A stretch of DNA of 22,145 nucleotides from Fidelibacterota bacterium. Its GTDB lineage: Bacteria; Fidelibacterota; UBA2242. The notes under the pieces were generated by a model that did no database searches, had not been told where the DNA came from, and worked only from the letters and a program-made list of their open reading frames with translations. Made by a program: the position numbers and the translations under genes. The DNA lies in assembly GCA_003645845.1 (NCBI GenBank), contig QNCV01000006.1:1-22145 (forward strand), read 5' to 3'. Positions 9,414 to 16,705 of the stretch are shown here, one piece after another; within the stretch, counting starts at the first letter, position 1; each line of letters begins with the position of its first letter.

Positions 9414-10459
9414 TATGATCCGTCTTTCATGATTTTTAAAAAAATCTCAACAGCCTGTTCAATCATTTCCCGGCTCACATCCAGATGCGTTACTGCCCGA
9501 ATTCGTTCAGCATCGACCGCATTTGCGGCCACACCTTCACGCAATAACGCTTTGGAAAGTGTTTCGGAATTATAACGGCTGTGACGAACATGAATCATAA
9601 CCATATTCGTCTGGACCTGTTTCATATCAATGTATATTCCCGGAACCATTTTCAATCCGTCGGCCAGCAAGCGGGCATTTTCATGGTCCTCCTTCAAACG
9701 GTTAACATTATGATCCAAAGCATATAGACAAGCGGCCGCCAAAAGGCCTGCCTGACGCATCCCGCCACCAAATATTTTCCGGTACTTTCGCGCCCGATTG
9801 ATAAAGTCCCGATTACCGGCAAGGACCGAACCCACCGGAGCGCCCAAGCCCTTTGAAAAACAGAGGCTGACACTGTCGGCAAAACCGGCCCATTCCTTCG
9901 CCTCTATACCGCTTGCCACTACCGCATTGAGTAAGCGAGCGCCATCCAGATGAACCGGAATCCCGCGCCGGGCAGCCAGGTCAGCCAGTTTGGCGATTTC
10001 TTCCAGAGGATAGATTGTTCCCCCCGCCCGATTATGCGTATTTTCAATACAAATCAATCCGGTCGGCGGTAGGTGCAGGTTATCCGCCCGAATGGCTTCC
10101 TCAATCTCGCTAATCGGCATCACGCCATATTCGCCGCGGATCGGCTTCATCTGGACCTGAGACAGAAAGGCCGGAGCCCCGGCTTCATAATTAAATATGT
10201 GACAATTCTCTTCACAAATCACTTCCTGTCCCGGTTGCGTATGGGTCTTGATCGCAATTTGATTGGACATCGTCCCACTGGGAACATACAGGGCGGCTTC
10301 TTTTCCCATCAGATCGGCCGCCCGCTCTTCCAGAATATTTACTGTCGGGTCTTCACCGTAAACATCATCACCCACCTCCGCCTGGGCAATAAAATTCCGC
10401 ATCGCCTGACTTGGCTTTGTGACGGTATCACTTCTAAGATCAATTAAAATTTTTGGCAT
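9413..10459 (-). CDS. ltaE: Low-specificity L-threonine aldolase
   Basis: A PLP-dependent fold-type I aldolase of 348 residues that cleaves L-threonine or L-allo-threonine to glycine and acetaldehyde. The N-terminus IDLRSDTVTKP is the family signature. GDDVYGEDPTVNILE follows at about 30-44. His87 in CHIFNYEAG is the expected ring-stacking histidine. HLDGARL (170-176) supplies Asp172 for the pyridine nitrogen. FSKGLGAPVGS contains Lys203, the predicted Schiff-base lysine. Length and motif order match E. coli LtaE. The start at 10457-10459 has only a weak upstream purine stretch. The gene is divergent from the kinase-RapZ_C gene across a 156-base intergenic region and is coupled to trkA downstream. 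Confidence 0.95.
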   Translation of the reverse strand: MPKILIDLRSDTVTKPSQAMRNFIAQAEVGDDVYGEDPTVNILEERAADLMGKEAALYVPSGTMSNQIAIKTHTQPGQEVICEENCHIFNYEAGAPAFLSQVQMKPIRGEYGVMPISEIEEAIRADNLHLPPTGLICIENTHNRAGGTIYPLEEIAKLADLAARRGIPVHLDGARLLNAVVASGIEAKEWAGFADSVSLCFSKGLGAPVGSVLAGNRDFINRARKYRKIFGGGMRQAGLLAAACLYALDHNVNRLKEDHENARLLADGLKMVPGIYIDMKQVQTNMVMIHVRHSRYNSETLSKALLREGVAANAVDAERIRAVTHLDVSREMIEQAVEIFLKIMKDGS

Positions 10460-10536
10460 AATTCAAACTCAACAATTTTTTTACCTGAAACGCTTAACAA
10501 TTCTCCTGATGAATCGTGATTCTTAAAAATCAGTTC

Positions 10537-10565
10537 AAATTACTGTATTTATCTATTCATGTCAA
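10537..10565 (-). promoter_or_regulatory. Candidate promoter for ltaE-trkA
   Basis: Read on the minus strand, TTGACA (10565 to 10560) is a perfect -35 box, followed after 17 bases by TAATTT (10542 to 10537). The -10 is poor against TATAAT, but TAATTTG is close to the TAnnTTTG element of Bacteroidetes-type promoters. It lies about 80 bases upstream of the ltaE start in the divergent intergenic region. Confidence 0.35.
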
Positions 10566-10577
10566 TTTAATTTCCCC

Positions 10578-10606
10578 TTGATAAATTGCCAAATGAACAC
10601 TAAAAT
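10578..10606 (+). promoter_or_regulatory. Candidate sigma70-like promoter for the kinase-RapZ_C / MurU-like operon
   Basis: TTGATA (10578-10583) and TAAAAT (10601-10606) each match the consensus at five of six positions and are separated by exactly 17 bases. The ATG is at 10616, so initiation 6-8 bases after the -10 would give a transcript with almost no leader. The purine content just before the ATG is low and shows no clear Shine-Dalgarno, which fits a near-leaderless mRNA. There is no experimental support. Confidence 0.45.
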
Positions 10607-10615
10607 CGCTCAGTT

Positions 10616-12049
10616 ATGGAGAAACACACTGAGAATGAATTAATTCGACTGTTTGAAGAATGGTCTGGTGACAACGTCATTTCGACGGAGTTATTACCCC
10701 CTTCGGGGTCCTATCGTGAATATATCCGTATTAAAAGCAACAATTGCAGTGCTATCGGGGCCTTTAATCCCGATCAGAAAGAGAACCGGGCGTTTCTGGA
10801 ATTCACCAAACATTTTCATTCCTTGAAATTAAACGTCCCGGAAATCTATCGGGAAAATGAGACTGAGAAAATCTACCTGATTGAAGATCTGGGTGATACC
10901 ACCCTGTTTTCATTTATCAACCAGCACCGGCGGGGAAAAAACTATACGAGTAAAATCGTGGATGTTTATAAAGCCGTAGTCGAAGAGCTACCGAAATTTC
11001 AGATCAAAGCCGGAAAAACTCTGAATTACGATGTCTGCTATCCCCGACCGCAGTTTGACAAGCAATCGATGATGTGGGATCTGAATTACTTTAAATACTA
11101 TTTCCTGAAACTGGCCCGAATCCACTTCGACGAACAGGCGCTGGAAGAGGATTTTCAAACATTTACCGATTATCTTCTGCAGACCGATATAGACTATTTT
11201 CTCTACCGTGATTTCCAGTCCCGCAACATTATGCTTAAAGACGGAAAGCCCTATTTCATCGATTATCAGGGCGGTCGCCGCGGCGCACTTCATTACGATC
11301 TTGCTTCACTTCTCTTCGATGCTAAAGCTGATATGCCGGACTCTGTCCGTAAATCACTGCTCGGTTTTTATATCATCACTGTCTCGAAATATATTAAAGT
11401 CGAACCGGAACAATTCAAACGCTACTTCTACGGATATGTGCTGATCCGGATCATGCAGGCCATGGGTTCCTATGGTTTTCGGGGTTTCTATGAAAAGAAA
11501 GAGCATTTTCTGCAGAGTATTCCCTATGCATTGAATAACCTTGCTTCCATCCTTTCGACAGTGCGGTTTCCGATAAAGATTCCCGCCCTGCTGGATGCGC
11601 TTGAAAACGTCATCCGGTCGAAGCGTCTGCAACAGATCAGCACCGAACAGAAGCTTCTGACCGTCACAATCAATAGTTTTTCGTATAAACGGGGAATCCC
11701 CATCGATGTTTCCGGACACGGCGGAGGATTTGTATTCGATTGTCGTGCGATTCACAACCCCGGACGCTACGAGCAGTATCGGGATTTAACCGGCAAAGAT
11801 AAAAAGGTAATCGAATTTCTTGATAAAGAAGCGGAAATCAGACTCTTCATGAAAAACGTTATTTCCATTGTCGATCAGTCGGTTGAAAAATATATCAAAC
11901 GCAAATTCACCAATCTGATGGTCAGTTTTGGCTGTACCGGCGGTCAGCATCGTTCGGTGTATTGTGCCGAAGAACTTGCCAGACATTTGAAAAATAAATA
12001 CCGTATCAAACTGGTTCTGCGGCATCTCGAGCTGGAAATGAAACAATAA
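10616..12049 (+). CDS. APH/AmgK-like sugar kinase fused to a RapZ C-terminal domain
   Basis: A 477-residue two-domain cytoplasmic protein. Residues about 5-310 form an aminoglycoside/choline-phosphotransferase-type kinase: a Gly/Ser-rich P-loop-like start (LPPSGSYREYIRI), IYLIEDLGD at 86-94 (hinge), catalytic loop YRDFQSRN (197-204; Asp199 base, Asn204, Tyr in place of the usual His) and metal-binding Asp216 in IDYQGG. Residues about 347-472 match the C-terminal domain of RapZ, with FDCRAIHNPGR (374-384) and GCTGGQHRSV (439-448). In E. coli this domain senses glucosamine-6-phosphate and binds RNA; RapZ's own N-terminal P-loop domain is absent. A MurU-like nucleotidyltransferase starts 25 bases downstream. 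In pseudomonads AmgK phosphorylates MurNAc/GlcNAc at C1 and MurU makes the UDP-sugar, so an amino-sugar recycling role is likely. The fusion architecture probably occurs in other FCB bacteria but its function is untested. Confidence 0.88.
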   Translation: MEKHTENELIRLFEEWSGDNVISTELLPPSGSYREYIRIKSNNCSAIGAFNPDQKENRAFLEFTKHFHSLKLNVPEIYRENETEKIYLIEDLGDTTLFSFINQHRRGKNYTSKIVDVYKAVVEELPKFQIKAGKTLNYDVCYPRPQFDKQSMMWDLNYFKYYFLKLARIHFDEQALEEDFQTFTDYLLQTDIDYFLYRDFQSRNIMLKDGKPYFIDYQGGRRGALHYDLASLLFDAKADMPDSVRKSLLGFYIITVSKYIKVEPEQFKRYFYGYVLIRIMQAMGSYGFRGFYEKKEHFLQSIPYALNNLASILSTVRFPIKIPALLDALENVIRSKRLQQISTEQKLLTVTINSFSYKRGIPIDVSGHGGGFVFDCRAIHNPGRYEQYRDLTGKDKKVIEFLDKEAEIRLFMKNVISIVDQSVEKYIKRKFTNLMVSFGCTGGQHRSVYCAEELARHLKNKYRIKLVLRHLELEMKQ

Positions 12050-12074
12050 CTTTCTTCCACGGAGTTCTATCCTT

Positions 12075-12797
12075 ATGAAAGCCATGATCTTTGCGGCCGG
12101 TTTAGGAACCCGTCTGAGGCCCTATACCGAACGTCTGCCGAAAGCACTGGTCGAAATTGCCGGTGTTCCGATGCTTGAGCATGTGATTCAGCAACTAAAA
12201 TCCTTCGGCATCCGTGATTTCACTGTCAATGTGCATCACTTCAGTGAACAGATTATCCATTATCTTGACACTCATCCCCACAAAGACATTACTATCCATA
12301 TTTCCGATGAAAGCGATAAACTGCTCGACACCGGCGGCGGTTTGAAAAAAGCCGCTACCCTGCTCTCCGGAAACAATCCGATTCTGCTACATAATGTCGA
12401 CGTCTTATCAAAGATACCAATCCAGTCAATGTTGATTGAACACGCAACATCCGGGGCGCTGGTCACTCTCGCCGTCAGTAAGCGCGATAGTTCACGGAAG
12501 CTTCTGTTTGGAAACGACGGCCGCATGGTGGGTTGGAAAAATACAAAAACCGGCGAAACACGCGGGAATTTAACAAAAATTAAAGATATAACGGAATTTG
12601 CATTCAGCGGAATCCATATAATCGAACCCATGCTTTTGAAACTTTTGCCATCTGCCGATGTTTTTTCGATCATCGATCTCTACATCAGCCACTGTTCTAA
12701 ATATCCTATCCGTGCCTTTGAGCACAACCCCGATGATTTTCTGGACATCGGCAAACCGGATCAATTGGTCAAAGCCGATAAATTTCTGAGACAATAA
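12075..12797 (+). CDS. Sugar-1-phosphate nucleotidyltransferase, MurU-like
   Basis: A 240-residue NTP-transferase that transfers a nucleotidyl group to a sugar 1-phosphate. The signature AAGLGTRLRP (7-16) binds the nucleotide phosphates and PKAL at 22-25 follows. DTGGGLKKA (85-93) contributes to sugar/base binding, and Asp109 in NVDV is the expected metal ligand. At 240 residues it has the compact size of MurU (MurNAc-1-phosphate uridylyltransferase) rather than the longer RmlA or GlmU forms, and it has no acyltransferase hexapeptide tail. A GGAG lies 12 bases before the ATG. It follows the AmgK-like kinase fusion by 25 bases, so the pair probably turns a free amino sugar into a UDP-sugar for peptidoglycan synthesis, bypassing de novo synthesis. 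Mannose- or glucose-1-phosphate specificity cannot be excluded from sequence. Confidence 0.85.
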   Translation: MKAMIFAAGLGTRLRPYTERLPKALVEIAGVPMLEHVIQQLKSFGIRDFTVNVHHFSEQIIHYLDTHPHKDITIHISDESDKLLDTGGGLKKAATLLSGNNPILLHNVDVLSKIPIQSMLIEHATSGALVTLAVSKRDSSRKLLFGNDGRMVGWKNTKTGETRGNLTKIKDITEFAFSGIHIIEPMLLKLLPSADVFSIIDLYISHCSKYPIRAFEHNPDDFLDIGKPDQLVKADKFLRQ

Positions 12798-12835
12798 AAA
12801 TAAAGCCTTGCGAAGGTTTTAAACCTTCGCAAGGC
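12793..12835 (-). terminator. Palindromic rho-independent terminator of the M20 peptidase gene, possibly bidirectional
   Basis: A perfect 15-base inverted repeat, GCCTTGCGAAGGTTT at 12805-12819 and its complement at 12821-12835, is separated by a single base. Read on the minus strand it is followed by a T-rich tract (TTTATTTTTATT), the classic layout for terminating the peptidase gene, which stops at 12859. On the plus strand no T-run follows, so termination of the MurU-like gene there would be weaker. Confidence 0.8.
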
Positions 12836-12858
12836 CGTCTTAGTAAATTCGCTATATT

Positions 12859-14097
12859 CTATCCCAACAAATCAACGGCGCAGAGACAGGTCAGCAACGC
12901 AAAATCCACCAGTTGCTGGATCTCAACGTATTCGTTGGCCACATGAAAAGCCTCGTCGTCGCCGGGCCCCCAGCCAACCGCCATTACGTTATTCAGATTC
13001 AGTGTTTTCGCATAAGTTCCTCCGCCTTGTCCAACCGGTTCCGGTACAAATCCCAAAACCTCTTTGGTATTGGACTGAATGGCATCCACCAGTTCATTTT
13101 TCGGGCTGATGGCATGAGGCTCATTCCAGGACATGACTTCGATATTAAATTTTCCGTCCTTGACTTTGTCGGCGCAGCTCTGCAACTGGGCGATAACGCC
13201 GTCTTTGGTCATACCCGGCACCGAACGAATGTCGATATAAATTATGCAGGTTCCGGGAACGATATTCGGCGCGGCGCCACCGTGAATTTCACCAAGGTTC
13301 AGTGAAGGATGACCCAACACCGGATGAACTTCATAATCAAACTTCAATTTTTCAATTTCATTGACCATTTTGGCCATCATATAAACGGCATTGATTCCCC
13401 GTTCCGGGGTCGATCCGTGCGCCTGTTTTCCAATAGCGGTAATCTTAAAAACCGTGCGGCCTTTTTCGGCTATATCGATGGATTTCATGTTTTCACCGAT
13501 ATCCGGAATGATTGCATAGGTTGGTGAAATATGTTTTTCCTCCATCAAATAACCTATGCCGTAGTCGATTCCATCGGGATCTTCTGCCTCTTCATCGGCC
13601 AGCGCCGCCATCATCAATTGGCCCTCCAACTCTTTATCAATGCCGGTTTTCTTCAGAACTTCTATCGCTGCCATGATCGATGCCAGCGGCCCTTTATTAT
13701 CAAGGGTTCCGCGACCAATCAGCATACCGTCTTTTTCAATAACATCAAAAGGATCGGTATCCCAACCCTCACCGGCCGGTACAATATCCATGTGAGCCGG
13801 CATCAGAAGTCGTTTACCGTTCTGATCTTTACCAATTTTACCGATGACATTCGGACGGCCTTCCATCCGGGCAAACTCATCATAGGGCACACCCATTTTA
13901 TCCAGTTCCCGCTTGACAATTTCCGCGACCCGCCATTCTTCACCCCGGATTTTCAGGTAAGGGTGTTCCGGTAGTTTTTCCGAAACCACGTTGACGGTCT
14001 TTTCTTTACACATTTCCACAGTTAAATCGACCACCCGCTGACGGATTTCATCGGCATGATCGTCGAAATACTGTCTGAGAGTTGCTTTCAGATCCAT
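12859..14097 (-). CDS. M20 family metallopeptidase (ArgE/DapE/dipeptidase type)
   Basis: A dizinc exo-/dipeptidase or deacylase of 412 residues, cytoplasmic (no signal peptide). The metal site is complete: His102 and Asp104 (AHMD), bridging Asp133 (TLDNKG), catalytic Glu169 with ligand Glu170 (ADEEAED), Asp199 (IPDIGE) and the late ligand His385 (EAFHVANEY). AHGSTPERG (226-234) belongs to the inserted dimerisation domain, which spans about 210-320. The family covers ArgE, DapE, carboxypeptidase G2 and PepV-like dipeptidases; substrate cannot be read from the sequence. A strong Shine-Dalgarno, GAGGAG, lies 6 bases before the ATG. The gene stands alone between the palindromic terminator and a divergent aspartic-protease-like lipoprotein gene. 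Confidence 0.92.
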   Translation of the reverse strand: MDLKATLRQYFDDHADEIRQRVVDLTVEMCKEKTVNVVSEKLPEHPYLKIRGEEWRVAEIVKRELDKMGVPYDEFARMEGRPNVIGKIGKDQNGKRLLMPAHMDIVPAGEGWDTDPFDVIEKDGMLIGRGTLDNKGPLASIMAAIEVLKKTGIDKELEGQLMMAALADEEAEDPDGIDYGIGYLMEEKHISPTYAIIPDIGENMKSIDIAEKGRTVFKITAIGKQAHGSTPERGINAVYMMAKMVNEIEKLKFDYEVHPVLGHPSLNLGEIHGGAAPNIVPGTCIIYIDIRSVPGMTKDGVIAQLQSCADKVKDGKFNIEVMSWNEPHAISPKNELVDAIQSNTKEVLGFVPEPVGQGGGTYAKTLNLNNVMAVGWGPGDDEAFHVANEYVEIQQLVDFALLTCLCAVDLLG

Positions 14098-14280
14098 GAT
14101 GACTCCTCAAATAGTGTGTTTATATGGCCCATTGCTAAATGAAGTTAATGGTTTCGGAAACAGAATTCAATAGTCGTTGTAAATTAATTCAGCAGAATCT
14201 CCAATAAAATAATTTATACCGATTGATAATTTACAATGATATATTTTCCTGAAAATCGCTGACAAAAAGGGAAATTAATA

Positions 14281-15588
14281 ATGAGATTCAAATATTTATT
14301 CTTTATTACCGCCGGACTACTGGTTTTTTTATCCGGCTGTTCCGTCAGCATTAGCCGTGAAGTTGATATCCTGCCCGTTGAACAAGATATCATCACTCAA
14401 CCGGAGCCCCGCTTTACTTACGACAACTACTGGGATGCCGTTCAGCATTTTGACTTTGATTATATCAATCGCAACAAAGTAAACGAAGAACAGCGGAATT
14501 TTGTCCGAGCCCTTAAACTGTCGATGGAAGGTAAATACGAAGATGCCGAAAAATTGTTGTCAAACTTGTTCCAACAATCCAGTGACAGTCTCATGCGGGA
14601 AAATATTGCTCAGGTTCTTTCGGAATTGATGACCTATAATAATGAATGGGAAAGGCTGGTTGATCTCGATCGGCGACTACCCCAAGGACTGGATTCGCTA
14701 AACACAATTGCATTTGCCAGGGTTTTTCAATCACTTCCACCTGAAAATTACAATTATCCCAAAGATGCTATAATCCTTCCAACCAAACTCAGCATCAGCG
14801 GCACTCCGGTTATTGAAGTCATGGTAAATGGAAAAAAACAGAAGTTCTGGATCGATACCGGCGCCGAAATGACCGTCCTGGCTTCGGACATTGCAAAAGA
14901 ATGTAATGTCCGGGAATTCAAAGACGACATCATCAAAGTGGGTACATCGACGGACATTATGATAGACACCTGGCCGGGAGTCATCAATGAACTGAAAATC
15001 GGTGGCCTGACGATTGAAAATCATCCGACAATCATTATCGATAAAAAAGACCTGGAATTTAAGATCTTCAAATTAATCCGCATTCTAAAAATCGACGGCA
15101 TCCTGGGCTGGAATGCAATCATGAACATGCATCTTGAGATTGACTACAAAAATGGTCAGACTACCATCAGAAAACCGAAGCCGTCATTTAATCCTGACCG
15201 CAATTTTCATTTTATCAGTGTACCCTTTCTCAGCCTGACCGACACACTGGGAACGCCTTTCCATTTTTTTCTGGATACCGGGTCTAACGCTACCGGTCTA
15301 TTCAAATCGTCACTTACAAAACTCGATACCAGCAATGCAACAAATAAAACTGCCATTGTCGGCGGCGCCGGCGGCGCCCGGAAAATCAGGCAAACCGAAC
15401 TTTATCAACAGGCGTTTATCTTAGGAAGTCACCGTCTTAATTTCGACAAGATTCATGCCCACGGTGAAGGGAAAGTGTATCTCATGTATTTCGACGGTAT
15501 TATCGGCAGTGATGTCGCCAGGAACGGGACACTTGTTCTGGATTTCCGGAATGGTCTGTGCGAGTTGAAAAAGGATGGTGATCTGTAA
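14281..15588 (+). CDS. Lipoprotein with two tandem retropepsin-like aspartic protease domains
   Basis: A 435-residue exported lipoprotein. The signal peptide ends in lipobox LSGC with Cys20 as the lipidation site. A helical region (about 65-150) with an EGKYEDAEKLL stretch resembles a TPR hairpin. Two aspartyl-protease lobes follow. The first has FWIDTGAEMTVL (189-200, Asp192) and a flap-partner motif IDGILGWNAI (271-280). The second has FFLDTGSNATGL (329-340, Asp332) and FDGIIGSDV (404-412). Each lobe therefore has a DTG and a hydrophobic-hydrophobic-Gly element, as in retropepsins. Two lobes in one chain would be able to form a pepsin-like active site intramolecularly. The ATG is preceded by AAGGGA at suitable distance. 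The gene is divergent from the M20 peptidase. Proteolytic activity and targets are inferred; the lobes could also be non-catalytic. Confidence 0.85.
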   Translation: MRFKYLFFITAGLLVFLSGCSVSISREVDILPVEQDIITQPEPRFTYDNYWDAVQHFDFDYINRNKVNEEQRNFVRALKLSMEGKYEDAEKLLSNLFQQSSDSLMRENIAQVLSELMTYNNEWERLVDLDRRLPQGLDSLNTIAFARVFQSLPPENYNYPKDAIILPTKLSISGTPVIEVMVNGKKQKFWIDTGAEMTVLASDIAKECNVREFKDDIIKVGTSTDIMIDTWPGVINELKIGGLTIENHPTIIIDKKDLEFKIFKLIRILKIDGILGWNAIMNMHLEIDYKNGQTTIRKPKPSFNPDRNFHFISVPFLSLTDTLGTPFHFFLDTGSNATGLFKSSLTKLDTSNATNKTAIVGGAGGARKIRQTELYQQAFILGSHRLNFDKIHAHGEGKVYLMYFDGIIGSDVARNGTLVLDFRNGLCELKKDGDL

Positions 15589-15604
15589 AAAGAATCGGAA
15601 TTGT

Positions 15605-15817
15605 CTACTTTGATTTTGCCTGTATTTTTGCAGATCGAAGCGACATGATAAACGCAACCAGAGCAATCAAACTCTGAACCGCCCAGAATACGACGGCAAG
15701 TTTGTGAAGGGTCCGGACTTCGCCGCCGGTCGCCAATCGATAATAACTGAATGTGAAGAAGACCGAAACCGCCGCCCAGAGAAACAGTATTAATCGAGTC
15801 CAAAATAATTTCTTCAT
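15605..15817 (-). CDS. Small two-helix inner-membrane protein, function unknown
   Basis: A 70-residue protein starting MKKLFWTRLILFLWAAVS, with two predicted membrane helices (about 6-24 and 40-60 of this start) linked by a short polar loop (RLATGGEVRTLHK) and ending in a basic tail. The frame also opens at a GTG four codons earlier (15827-15829), but the ATG at 15815-15817 is preceded by GGTGGAG at 6 bases, which supports the shorter form. It follows the thioesterase gene closely: the Shine-Dalgarno falls just past that gene's stop. It is therefore almost certainly in the same transcript. I recognise no family. Confidence 0.72.
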   Translation of the reverse strand: MKKLFWTRLILFLWAAVSVFFTFSYYRLATGGEVRTLHKLAVVFWAVQSLIALVAFIMSLRSAKIQAKSK

Positions 15818-15832
15818 TTTATTCTCCACCGT

Positions 15833-16576
15833 TTACTTCCAGACCGTTTCAGCCCGGCAAATTTCCAGATTATTACGTTTCTGAATAATGAAATGCCGAT
15901 ATTCGAGATCGGATAGTTTTTCGGTCTGAACGTTAACCTCATATCCATACAACGCTTCGGCCTGGAAGTTTATCGCCAGGTTTTGAACCCGATGTTTTTT
16001 CAGGAAATCAAGGTCAAAGGATTCAAATATCCAGTCGATATAGCGGCTGTTTGTTACATGCTCGTTAACATCGAGATCCTGATATCCGACTATTGTGCTC
16101 CAGCGAAGGTCTGTTCGGGTGATTTCTGCCAGTTTTGCCGGACGTTCGTCAAACATCTGTTTGTCAAGTTCAGCCAGATCATGATCAAAGGCATCGCTGA
16201 TCAACACCGGTTTTCGGGTCCGCAGATCAATCACACACCAGGAAGTGGTCGCCCGTCCCAGTTCTATGCCGGATGTATCGAAAAACTGAAAATCCCGATA
16301 GGCAAAGATCGTATCCTTCCCCGAAGGCCAGGTAGCGATACGAATTGTTTCATTCCAGCCGGGAAGATGATCAACCGAAATTACCATCCGGGTCAGTACC
16401 CAGGCCAGATCCTTTTTGAATAAAGCACCAAATCCAAAACCCAATTGTTCGGCATTCTTCCAGGCCGATTCCTGCAGATAGCGATTCAAGGCCGAAAAAC
16501 GTAAACGCGCCGTAAGATCGATTTCATACGAGTGGATAAAATAATCATCGTTTCGTTCAATTTTTGACAGATTCAT
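15833..16576 (-). CDS. Acyl-ACP thioesterase, FatA/FatB-like (double hotdog)
   Basis: A 247-residue cytoplasmic enzyme that releases free fatty acids from acyl carrier protein. It consists of two hotdog domains (about 8-130 and 150-245). The C-terminal hotdog contains DLDVNEHVTNSRYIDWIFE (167-185), the bacterial counterpart of the plant FatA/FatB motif DVNQHVNNVKYIGW. Asp169, Asn171 and His173 are the expected catalytic residues and Glu207 in FQAEALYG the likely acidic partner. Soluble bacterial members of this family are about 240-250 residues, so the length fits. GGGAAAG lies 7 bases before the ATG. It is co-transcribed with the small membrane protein downstream and converges on the aspartic-protease-like gene with only 16 bases between the two stop codons. 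Confidence 0.9.
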   Translation of the reverse strand: MNLSKIERNDDYFIHSYEIDLTARLRFSALNRYLQESAWKNAEQLGFGFGALFKKDLAWVLTRMVISVDHLPGWNETIRIATWPSGKDTIFAYRDFQFFDTSGIELGRATTSWCVIDLRTRKPVLISDAFDHDLAELDKQMFDERPAKLAEITRTDLRWSTIVGYQDLDVNEHVTNSRYIDWIFESFDLDFLKKHRVQNLAINFQAEALYGYEVNVQTEKLSDLEYRHFIIQKRNNLEICRAETVWK

Positions 16577-16705
16577 TTTGATTCTTTCCCGTTCATTGTG
16601 TTCAATGTCCGATTCAACTTGCCTATATTTGAAATAACGTAAAGTGAATTAATATATAATCAAAATTAGTAAAGAAAAAACTATTCCGTATTAAGGATGT
16701 TTGTG

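Noticed and set aside
10458..10507. An 18-codon leader peptide (TTG start after AGGAG) overlapping the ltaE start
   Set aside because: The spacing between AGGAG and the TTG is only two bases, too short for initiation, and the peptide has no attenuator-like codon run.
10616..12049. The fusion protein as an antibiotic-modifying aminoglycoside phosphotransferase
   Set aside because: The RapZ C-terminal domain and the adjacent MurU-like gene point to amino-sugar metabolism; the APH resemblance reflects the shared kinase fold.
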